Positions 53,891 through 60,141 of a stretch of DNA of 60,141 nucleotides are shown here, in pieces (positions within the stretch are counted from its first letter, which is position 1; each line of letters starts with the position of its first letter). The position numbers and the translations under genes were made by a program. Under the pieces are notes generated by a model. It saw only the letters and a list, made by a program, of their open reading frames with translations, had not been told where the DNA came from and ran no database searches. This DNA comes from Selenomonadaceae bacterium (GTDB lineage: Bacteria > Bacillota > Negativicutes > Selenomonadales > Selenomonadaceae), in the NCBI GenBank assembly GCA_017476005.1, contig JAFVEM010000013.1, positions 1 to 60,141 of the forward strand, read 5' to 3'.

Positions 53891-54853
53891 TCACATTTTT
53901 ATATCAATAATTCGTCTAATGACGATATAACCGATAAATTCCATGACGGCGCACACTACCAGCGCGATACGGCCGGCGGTGCTTTCCAACATGGGATCCA
54001 TGTAGCCGGGGGAAATGAGGGAGAGTACGCCGCAGAGAGCCGCCGGGAAGATCAGGAGTATCCACATGGAGGCGCGTCCTTGGGTGGTGAGGGTGAGTAT
54101 TTCGCGGCGCATCCGAATGCGTTCATTGATGGTGGCGCTGATGTTGTCGAGGATTTCCGCTAGGTTCCCACCCACTTCCCTTTGAATTAACACGGCGGTA
54201 ACTACCAAGGAGAAATCGGCACTTTGCACCCTAGCGTCCATATCCTTCAGCGCGTCCTCCATGTTTTTCCCCACGGACACCTCGCGCATGACCCGAGAAA
54301 ATTCTTCCCCCAAGGGCGGCTCCATCTCTTTAGCCACTAAATCCATGGCTTGCAGGAAACTAAACCCGGCGCGCAGCGCGTTGGACACAGTAATCAGGCA
54401 GTCGCTAAGCTGGTTGGTGAACTGTTTATAACGTCGCTTTATGCGCCAGCCGATGAAAAACCAGCCGCCAAACAGTCCGGCAAGCGCCACCACCGCCACC
54501 GTGGCGATGTCTAATGTAAGGAGCGCCGTCAAGCCGCAGAGAATCACGGTGGCGGCCAAGACCAGCACGATGTATTCCCAGCCGAACAGCGGAATCCCCG
54601 CCTGCTCCATGCGCCTGTCCAAAGTGACCGTGGGACGAATGGAGGCTAAGGGCGTGCCGTATTTTCTGGCAAAGGCTAAGGCATCGGCCTTAACCCGGTT
54701 TTCCGCCTCTTCCTTTTCTTCCTCCACCATGTAGGGCAGTACCCTACGCAGGACATCTACCTGCCTTTTTTGGCCGTACTGCCAAACGAAAAAGGCGAGG
54801 AGCAGGACACCCAATACCGCCACCAAAGCGATTACCAAGAGAGCCGTGTTCAT
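53891..54853 (-). CDS. tadB: Tad pilus inner-membrane platform protein TadB
   Basis: T2SSF-domain protein of 320 residues. An N-terminal membrane helix is followed by two helices (about 95-140), then QLSDCLITVSNALRAGFSFLQAMDLVAKEMEPPLGEEF and LIQREVGGNLAEILDNI, the typical TadB core, and two C-terminal membrane segments. Its start overlaps the stop of the CpaE/TadZ gene (ATGA). Confidence 0.9.
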   Translation of the reverse strand: MNTALLVIALVAVLGVLLLAFFVWQYGQKRQVDVLRRVLPYMVEEEKEEAENRVKADALAFARKYGTPLASIRPTVTLDRRMEQAGIPLFGWEYIVLVLAATVILCGLTALLTLDIATVAVVALAGLFGGWFFIGWRIKRRYKQFTNQLSDCLITVSNALRAGFSFLQAMDLVAKEMEPPLGEEFSRVMREVSVGKNMEDALKDMDARVQSADFSLVVTAVLIQREVGGNLAEILDNISATINERIRMRREILTLTTQGRASMWILLIFPAALCGVLSLISPGYMDPMLESTAGRIALVVCAVMEFIGYIVIRRIIDIKM

Positions 54854-55977
54854 GGGGTGGCTCCTTTGGCCAGAATTTCCCCGGCCAGCGCGGCGATTTT
54901 TTTGGCAAAGAGGGTGTCGCTTTTAATGCCTCGTCCCATGCGACCGCTGTTAGCCGCCGCGAGGAGCAAATATTCGTTTGGCATTATCTCCGTGGGAAAG
55001 CCCTCCAGCTCCTTTTGGAGTTTGCGCCGTTCCGTTTCGTCGCAAGGTTGCACCCGGGAGAAAATTACCTTCATGTCCTTCATGTACGACCAGCCTTCAA
55101 AGATGCCCAAGGCTTTTTTCATGTGCTCGACTTCAAAGCCGGTGTTCATCATGCCCACCAAGTAAATTATATCCGCCATTTCGCACATCCCCACGGAAAA
55201 GGGGCTGTACCCGAAGGGCAAATCTATCAGCACATAGCGAAACAGACTTTGCGCCATGTGCGCCACCGCCGTCAGACTGGCCACATCGATGAGTTCCGCA
55301 TACTCCGGCCTTTTAGGGCAACAAAGGAGCCGCAGGTTTTTGGCCACAGGCATAAAATAAGGTTCCAAGGTAATGGGAGAAACGTAATTTATATCTCGCA
55401 CCGCTTCCAAGATGGTATATTTCGGCTCTGCGTCGTAGAACATGGCTTGGTCGCCGAATTGCAAATCAGCGTCAATAATCCCCACGGCGCCGCCGGTCTC
55501 CTTAGCCAGATGCAAGGCGAGGTTCGACAGCAAAGTGCTTTTGCCACTGCGTCCTTTGGGGCTGAAAAAAGCGATGGTGGTGGTAGGTCCCACGGTACCC
55601 CGTTTTTCAAACACCCGTATAGAGTCCGTCAGTTCCTGCCCGGTAAAGGGTTTCAGTATGCACCCCAAGGCGCCGTGCTGGGCGCATTCCATGGCAATAT
55701 CGTTGCTCCACTTGCTCATGGTGCCTAAGATAGCAGTTCCCGGGAAAGCCTTCGTAAATTCGGGGATTGCGCGGCGATTTTCCGCCGCCTCCACGTCCAT
55801 CAGAAAAAGATTGGGTTGAAAGACGCTGCTCTGACTGATGGCGGCACCGGCCGTAGGGTATTTCGTCAAAAATTCATACTCATCGGTGACATCCAAGGTC
55901 GCCGCTATCTCCCGTTGCATATCCCCGTCAGGCTCGATAACCACCACCTGCCAGCGAGCATCCTTCTTTTTGGCCAT
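54850..55977 (-). CDS. CpaE/TadZ-type localisation ATPase with receiver-like domain
   Basis: Protein of 375 residues that positions the Tad machine at the cell pole in relatives. Residues about 8-125 form a receiver-like domain (VVVIEPDGD, LFLMDVEA with a possible Asp, GCILKPFTG); residues about 130-370 are a MinD/ParA-like ATPase with deviant Walker A FSPKGRSGKSTLLSN and IIDADLQFGDQ. It is the second of two such ATPases in this locus and the only one with the receiver-like part. Confidence 0.87.
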   Translation of the reverse strand: MAKKKDARWQVVVIEPDGDMQREIAATLDVTDEYEFLTKYPTAGAAISQSSVFQPNLFLMDVEAAENRRAIPEFTKAFPGTAILGTMSKWSNDIAMECAQHGALGCILKPFTGQELTDSIRVFEKRGTVGPTTTIAFFSPKGRSGKSTLLSNLALHLAKETGGAVGIIDADLQFGDQAMFYDAEPKYTILEAVRDINYVSPITLEPYFMPVAKNLRLLCCPKRPEYAELIDVASLTAVAHMAQSLFRYVLIDLPFGYSPFSVGMCEMADIIYLVGMMNTGFEVEHMKKALGIFEGWSYMKDMKVIFSRVQPCDETERRKLQKELEGFPTEIMPNEYLLLAAANSGRMGRGIKSDTLFAKKIAALAGEILAKGATP

Positions 55978-56061
55978 TTTTATCTTCCTTTTGGTTTTTA
56001 TTTTTTGCCTCTGCTAACGCATAAGCGACCTCTACGGCACTAAAGTGCCTAGAGTCTGCTT

Positions 56062-56100
56062 ACGGCGGCCAAAGGGCACAGCCCTTTGGAATCCCGGTTG
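56062..56100. repeat. Family C-related repeat in the gap between the two CpaE genes
   Basis: CGGCGGCCAAAGGGCACAGC and then CCTTTGGAATCCCG. The CCAAAGGGC/GCCCTTTGG palindrome and the trailing GGAATCCCG plus T-run match the element at 58753-58804 and, inverted, the left end of the window. The rest of this 240-base gap holds no coding frame I can support. Confidence 0.65.
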
Positions 56101-56168
56101 ACTTTTTTGTTGGTTTACTGCTGTTCCCCTAGTCTCCCTTTTAGAAGGAAATTTTGGAGCTACCTCTA

Positions 56169-56218
56169 ACCCCAAGCCTCCCTCTTAGAGGGAGGTGCCC
56201 GAAGGGCGGAGGGAGTAC
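56169..56218. repeat. Family B interspersed repeat
   Basis: ACCCCAAGCCTCCCTCTTAG, then AGGGAGGTGCCCGAAGGGCG and GAGGGAGTAC. It contains CCTCCCTCTTAGAGGGAGG and CCCGAAGGG hairpins and abuts the stop codon of the downstream-facing CpaE-like gene. Confidence 0.8.
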
Positions 56219-57054
56219 TACCTAAACAATCCCGACAACTTGGCGAAAAAGCCGGTGGGTTTTGTGGTTTCCTTGGGGGCTTCGGGGCGGTTGGTGAACA
56301 TGCCCACGAGATCCCAGAGGCTGTCTCCCAGTTTGGTGTGGGTCGTGCCGAGAACCGCCGGGACGCCGAAATTGATGGAGGAACGAGCGGTGGGAAAATC
56401 GTTGGGCAGGTTATAGTAGAACTCCCGACCGAAAAGTTTTTCCACTTCTCGCTGGCTCACCAGTTTTTGGGAGTCGCTGCGGTTTTGGACAAGGCGAATT
56501 TTGTTGGCCTCATAGTCGAACCTGAGAAGCACGTCGTAACCGCTCTTGAGATTCTTGATAGCCGGGATAAAATCCATGATGCCGAGGAAGATAATAGAGG
56601 TGGATATATCCAGCATATCCATGTTGAGGTCGGAAAACACCGCCGTGGTATCAATGACTATGTACTCGAAAGAACGCAAGCCCTCCACAATGTCCATGAC
56701 ATCTCTTGATTCCAGTCCGTAGGTTTCGGTGATGCTGTGAGGCGCGGGCAACACGGCAAATCCGACATTGCCCTTGCGCCATTCCGTGAGAAACGAGGTC
56801 ATATCCACTTGACTCCGCGGTATTCCCCGAGCGTCAGCCTCCAGCAGAGCTTGCCGCGCATCGGCCAAGGTATATTCGCCTCGAAAGCCCAGATAATTCT
56901 CCACGTCGCCGAATTGTAAATCCAAATCGATAAGACAGGTGTTGTACCCTTCTTTGGCCAGCCCGGCGGCAAAATTCGTAGCCACCAAGGTCTTGCCCAC
57001 TCCGGGAGCCGTCGAAAAGACCGTTATTATGATACTGCTACGTTCCACCGCCAT
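56218..57054 (-). CDS. Second CpaE/MinD-like ATPase of the Tad locus
   Basis: ParA/MinD-family ATPase of 278 residues with Walker A FSTAPGVGKTLVATNFAAGLA and LIDLDLQFGDVENYL; no receiver-like domain. The central segment FEYIVIDTTAVFSDLN matches Walker B. It follows cpaC by 22 bases. It shares the DLQFGD signature with the 375-residue neighbour, so the two are paralogues; division of labour between them is unknown. Confidence 0.87.
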   Translation of the reverse strand: MAVERSSIIITVFSTAPGVGKTLVATNFAAGLAKEGYNTCLIDLDLQFGDVENYLGFRGEYTLADARQALLEADARGIPRSQVDMTSFLTEWRKGNVGFAVLPAPHSITETYGLESRDVMDIVEGLRSFEYIVIDTTAVFSDLNMDMLDISTSIIFLGIMDFIPAIKNLKSGYDVLLRFDYEANKIRLVQNRSDSQKLVSQREVEKLFGREFYYNLPNDFPTARSSINFGVPAVLGTTHTKLGDSLWDLVGMFTNRPEAPKETTKPTGFFAKLSGLFR

Positions 57055-57076
57055 TTGCTATTCTCCTTATAAATTT

Positions 57077-58837
57077 TTACCTTCCGGCTCTATCTCCGCT
57101 CAAATACTTGTGCAGAATATCCCCTTCGATTTCCGTGGGCGCCGCGTTGGGTTGTTGCGTTAAGGCGGCGGCTTCGGCAGTGGAGGCGGCATCGGTTTCG
57201 CGCCGCTCTTGTTGCCGCTTAGCAGCATCCCTGCGCGCTCTGGCCTCGTCGATTAGGGAGTGGGACGCCGGTTGTTTGGCCTCTTTGGCTACCTTTGCTT
57301 CTTTAGCTATTTTGGCGGCGGTTTTCTCCGCCGCTTTTTCCGCCAGTTGTTCCTCCGTGGTGGGAGGGAGCGGCTCGTTTAAATCAACCGGCTTTTGATC
57401 GGCTTTGTCCTGCCTACCGGTATTGTAGTACTCCTGCATTTCTTTCGACATATAAGCCGGGGTGTCCTGATCCACCAGTTGCGGCGTGATGAGGATTATG
57501 ACCTCGCGCTTGTTTTTCGATTTCGCCGTATGGCGGAAGAAATGCCCTAGGATGGGAATATCCCCCAGAAGCGGCACCTTCACGATGTTACGGCTTTCGG
57601 TGGAGTCAATGAGGCCGCCGATAACCATGGTGGTTCCCGGGGCTAAATGCACCACAGAGTTGGCCGTCCTCTCCAGCTTCCCGGGTACTTGACTGCCGAA
57701 GTAGGTAATGCCGTTGGCATAATCCAGTTGACTTACCTCTGCATGGACGGAGGAGGTAATCATGCCGTCTCCACCCATGGTGGGTTTTATCTTCAGCTTG
57801 ATGCCGTAATCCATGCTTTCATAGCTGACACTGCCGTTACCGTCGGTCTTGGGAATTTTTATTTCGCCGCCGATGTGAATGTCCGCTTCTTCGCCGCTCA
57901 TGGTGGAAATACTGGGACGGGACAGGATTCGCGCCTTGTTGTCGCGCACCAACGCTTGCACATACATATCAATATTATCCCGATGATTCCAGAGCCAATC
58001 GGCCGGATTATTGCGGAAGCTCCTAGAACCCGTTCCCCGATTGTAGCTTTCCCCCATGTATATCTGGCCGGGGGAAAATTCCCCATCATCTCCGCTGGCG
58101 CTACCGTACTGGATGCCGATATTTTTCGCATCGGCGGCGGAGATGTCGATAATCTGCGCCTCCAGTCGAATCTGGGTGGGATGCACCATTTGCAAAAGGT
58201 CGATAACGCTACCGCTGGCCGCCGTGGTGCTTTGCCCCAGCCCGGAAGCGGTGGCGGTGGCGCCGGTGGCGGCGCTGACGTTACTTCCCGTAGTGAGATT
58301 CGTGGTGGTGTTCCCCACATATAGCTGGGCGATTTGGAGTGCCAAGTTGCGCTCGTACTGATTTTCCACCGTCCCGGTGAGTAAAATTCGATTGTCGATT
58401 TTTTTTACATGCACCCCGGGGAGGTTAATGGATTTTTCTATCAGCATGGCCAGCCCCGGATCCTCCGGCGAAACCACCACGATGTATTCCTTCATCTCCC
58501 CGTAGGCTGTCCACACCAAGATAGTGGTAGTGCCGGCGCTGTGACCTTCCAAGAGAAAATCGTTAGTGGAACTCCCCAACCTCTGCACGGCGGCGATATT
58601 GGGATTACCGGCGGCTATCCGCGTGATTTCGCTCCCCACATAGACATAATGGGACTCGTTCATGTTAAGCGTCACCAGCTCCGATGCATACGCCGTGGGA
58701 GCGGTGCCGTAAATCGCGCAAACCGTTGTTATACCGAGGGTTAAGAGCGTGGAGGCGCTGCCTCCACACCTCTGCCCAAGGAGCTTCGCCCCTTGGGAAT
58801 CCCGTTTTGATTTTTTTAGTTTTGCTAACAAGTTCAT
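57077..58837 (-). CDS. cpaC: Tad pilus secretin CpaC/RcpA
   Basis: Outer-membrane channel of the Tad pilus, 586 residues, evidence for an outer membrane. A long basic N-region leads to a signal sequence ending near APTAYA. The BON-like/N0 region (SHYVYVGSEITRIAAGNPNIAAV; LLTGTVENQYERN) is followed by the secretin core (RLEAQIIDISAADAKNIG, ILSRPSISTMSGEEADIHIGGEI, GTTMVIGGLIDS, VPLLGDIPILGHFF). The C-terminal 100 residues are an Ala/Lys/Glu-rich tail. ATG 58837 follows GGAGGCGG and overlaps the cpaB stop by one base. Confidence 0.93.
   Translation of the reverse strand: MNLLAKLKKSKRDSQGAKLLGQRCGGSASTLLTLGITTVCAIYGTAPTAYASELVTLNMNESHYVYVGSEITRIAAGNPNIAAVQRLGSSTNDFLLEGHSAGTTTILVWTAYGEMKEYIVVVSPEDPGLAMLIEKSINLPGVHVKKIDNRILLTGTVENQYERNLALQIAQLYVGNTTTNLTTGSNVSAATGATATASGLGQSTTAASGSVIDLLQMVHPTQIRLEAQIIDISAADAKNIGIQYGSASGDDGEFSPGQIYMGESYNRGTGSRSFRNNPADWLWNHRDNIDMYVQALVRDNKARILSRPSISTMSGEEADIHIGGEIKIPKTDGNGSVSYESMDYGIKLKIKPTMGGDGMITSSVHAEVSQLDYANGITYFGSQVPGKLERTANSVVHLAPGTTMVIGGLIDSTESRNIVKVPLLGDIPILGHFFRHTAKSKNKREVIILITPQLVDQDTPAYMSKEMQEYYNTGRQDKADQKPVDLNEPLPPTTEEQLAEKAAEKTAAKIAKEAKVAKEAKQPASHSLIDEARARRDAAKRQQERRETDAASTAEAAALTQQPNAAPTEIEGDILHKYLSGDRAGR
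58753..58804. repeat. Family C-related repeat inside the cpaC signal-peptide region
   Basis: GGCGCTGCCTCCACACCTCT, then GCCCAAGGAGCTTCGCCCCT and TGGGAATCCCG, followed by TTTTGATTTTTTT. The CCAAGG..CCTTGG palindrome plus GGAATCCCG-T-run ending matches the intergenic copy at 56062-56100. Read on the minus strand it encodes about 17 residues of the CpaC N-region (SQGAKLLGQRCGGSA). Confidence 0.6.
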
Positions 58838-59880
58838 TATCTGCCGCCTCCGCCCCAAGGGATAATCTCGTAACTGCCACCTATCGGGCTGGTGCCACGA
58901 CCGCCATTAGTCCCTGGAGGAGCCACCGGCGAGGTCGGCGGCTGGAAAGCCGGTAGCGGCATAGAGGTGGGGGGAGTAACGGCCGGAACCTGCGGTGTTG
59001 TCACCTTGGGAGTTTCGACCGCCGGCGTATAAGCAAAGAAAAATTCCGTAGTAGGGAGATACATCTCTTCCGGTTGCAAAGGCCGCATGACGAGATAAAT
59101 AGTCCCGGTCTGCGCCGCCATCAAAAGTTTCATGGCGTCCGAAGGTTCCAAAGCCAAGGTCGCCGAGGCCGGATTGTCAATGGGGCTGGTATCCACGGTG
59201 GTGACGCTCTTAGGCTTATCCGTCTTAGCCTCCTCTTCCCCGTCCTTTTCGGCGGCTTCGTTCTTGGTGACGGTCAGCCGAGGGGAGCCGGTTTTGTCCG
59301 TCATGTCGTTAATGGCCAGCAGCGTCACATTTTGCAAAAGCACCTCGCTACGCACCACGCCCCCCTGCCGATTCCCCGGGATAAGCACCACATCCACCTT
59401 ATCCCCGGGACGAGCAAAGCCCGAAGTGCTGGTGAGTTTACTGATGGCAATAGACACGGCGCGACAATTGGGAGGTATCATGCCCACGAACCCGGCCTCT
59501 CGAGTAGTGCCGTAGAGTTTCCGCTCCGTCACCATATCCCCGGCAAAAATCGCCGTCTGTGCCGGACGCCCCACGATGTTTTTGGTATCGCGTATGGCAT
59601 CGTTCGGGATAAGGTCAAGCGGCAGTTCCTCGGTTTTGAGCATCCCGGCGCGAATAATGGTGCGCGGCGTGATGTCGCTGGCGGCTACCACCACCGCCTC
59701 CATGGGTCTAGCTTGCTCCGCCAGTTTCCGCTCCGCTTCCTCCTGCGTAGAACTTTCGATAAAGGAGAGGGCCAAATAAATGAATCCAAATAAAATAATT
59801 CCGGTAGCGGCGGCCAGCAGCATTAACTGCTTTGGCCGCAGGTCGTTTAAGGAATCCAAAAGCCTAGAAAGCAAATTCAT
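58837..59880 (-). CDS. cpaB: Flp pilus assembly protein CpaB/RcpC
   Basis: Periplasmic pilus assembly factor of 347 residues with one N-terminal membrane helix (about 18-42), a SAF domain (VVVAASDITPRTIIRAGMLKTEELP) and the RcpC core (AVSIAISKLTSTSGFARPGDKVDVVLIPG). The C-terminal 60 residues are Pro/Gly-rich and low complexity. It is the first gene of the Tad transcript in the window; GGAGGG precedes the ATG. No convincing promoter for it was found. Confidence 0.9.
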   Translation of the reverse strand: MNLLSRLLDSLNDLRPKQLMLLAAATGIILFGFIYLALSFIESSTQEEAERKLAEQARPMEAVVVAASDITPRTIIRAGMLKTEELPLDLIPNDAIRDTKNIVGRPAQTAIFAGDMVTERKLYGTTREAGFVGMIPPNCRAVSIAISKLTSTSGFARPGDKVDVVLIPGNRQGGVVRSEVLLQNVTLLAINDMTDKTGSPRLTVTKNEAAEKDGEEEAKTDKPKSVTTVDTSPIDNPASATLALEPSDAMKLLMAAQTGTIYLVMRPLQPEEMYLPTTEFFFAYTPAVETPKVTTPQVPAVTPPTSMPLPAFQPPTSPVAPPGTNGGRGTSPIGGSYEIIPWGGGGR

Positions 59881-59925
59881 CCCTCCTTTTATGTGGGGAA
59901 ACGATCATTCATTCTTGAATCTAAA

Positions 59926-59954
59926 TTGCATACTTCTTTGGGTTTTGGTACAAT
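59926..59954 (+). promoter_or_regulatory. Predicted promoter of the right-edge nuclease gene
   Basis: TTGCAT (59926-59931), 17-base spacer, TACAAT (59949-59954), 31 bases before the ATG at 59986 and divergent from cpaB. Confidence 0.7.
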
Positions 59955-59985
59955 ACGAAGCAAGAACACGAAAGGAGGTTTGACC

Positions 59986-60141
59986 ATGAAAACCACTCTT
60001 GCCCAAGATATTGACATCGCCAAAAGCAAGGCACGATTGGACGAGGCGGCCAATAATCTTATCGCCAACAAACACGTCATTGCCCACATCATGCGCGAAT
60101 GTCTCACCGAGTATAAAGACACCTCGGTCGAGGACATAATG
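59986..60141 (+). CDS. N-terminal fragment of a PD-(D/E)XK (Rpn-like) nuclease/transposase family protein, cut by window edge
   Basis: Fifty-two codons to the window end, with AAAGGAGG before the ATG. The pattern AKSKARLDEAANNLIANKHV then IAHIMRECLTEYKDTSVEDI resembles the start of Rpn-related PD-(D/E)XK family transposase-like proteins of Clostridia, in which KxxLANKxxLAxILxxxxxEYK is common. It differs from the start of the Rpn gene at 49124, so it is another subfamily. The catalytic part is outside the window. Confidence 0.6.
   Translation, partial: MKTTLAQDIDIAKSKARLDEAANNLIANKHVIAHIMRECLTEYKDTSVEDIM

Noticed and set aside
59881..59985. Minus-strand promoter for cpaB
   Set aside because: Only TTGTAC with TGCAAT at 17 bases was found, too weak to list; the plus-strand promoter in the same gap is much better.
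1..60141. tRNA or rRNA genes
   Set aside because: No acceptor/anticodon pattern or rRNA sequence was recognised in the short intergenic regions; tRNAscan-SE or Infernal would settle it.

Overview
The window looks like a chromosomal segment of a diderm (outer-membrane-bearing) Firmicute, most likely class Negativicutes. Pointers are Firmicute-style ribosome binding sites (AGGAGG), a four-domain ribosomal S1 protein directly behind ispH, a PRD-type MtlR, and, in the same DNA, outer-membrane hardware: a Tad-pilus secretin and an O-antigen ligase. An adenosylcobalamin-dependent methylmalonyl-CoA mutase behind a cobalamin riboswitch and an L-lactate permease fit a lactate- or succinate-to-propionate fermenter. 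This assignment is inference; no rRNA is present.

Layout. 0-4.3 kb (minus): mannitol PTS permease and its MtlR regulator. 4.4-16 kb (plus): dnaE, a D,D-carboxypeptidase, an RluB-type pseudouridine synthase, a flavoprotein, then aroA-cmk-plsC and, from its own promoter, ispH-rpsA. 16-26 kb: minus-strand HD-GYP phosphodiesterase, NAD synthetase, an O-antigen ligase with a 12-unit acidic minisatellite, a Uma2 nuclease and a PTS-EIIC/EAL fusion, with a secreted FlgT-like protein on plus. 26-32 kb (plus): mnmA and a nucleotide-sugar cassette (UDP-xylose, and a probable CDP-pentitol route). 32-32.7 kb is the richest non-coding stretch: a seven-box DnaA cluster, a promoter and a cobalamin riboswitch with an enlarged variable arm and a terminator, leading into mutA-mutB.

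37-45 kb (plus): promoter, a Uma2 remnant and a long aromatic/folate operon (aroF, tyrA, a DUF6765-like gene, folE, folP, folB, a folK-DHFR fusion, ung, a LacI-type regulator), then lactate permease and a small AtpZ-like protein. 47-60 kb (minus): a Tad/Flp pilus locus (cpaB, cpaC, two CpaE/TadZ ATPases, tadB, tadA, tadC, a TadG-like protein, flp, tadE) interrupted by a plus-strand Rpn-family nuclease gene and a duplicated copy of its C-terminal domain. A second PD-(D/E)XK gene starts at the right edge.

Three families of short palindromic repeats are scattered between genes: family A (GCCGCTTCGCGGC plus a G/C-run hairpin and T-tract), family B (CCTCCCTCTTAGAGGGAGG type) and family C (GGGGCTTTGCCCC / CCAGAGGG type). 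One lies inside the riboswitch arm and one appears inside the secretin signal-peptide coding region. No tRNA, rRNA, CRISPR array, integrase or complete insertion sequence was recognised. The strongest candidates for something new are the Rpn C-terminal duplicate, the DnaA-box/riboswitch control region of mutAB, the repeat-expanded O-antigen ligase and the EIIC-EAL fusion.
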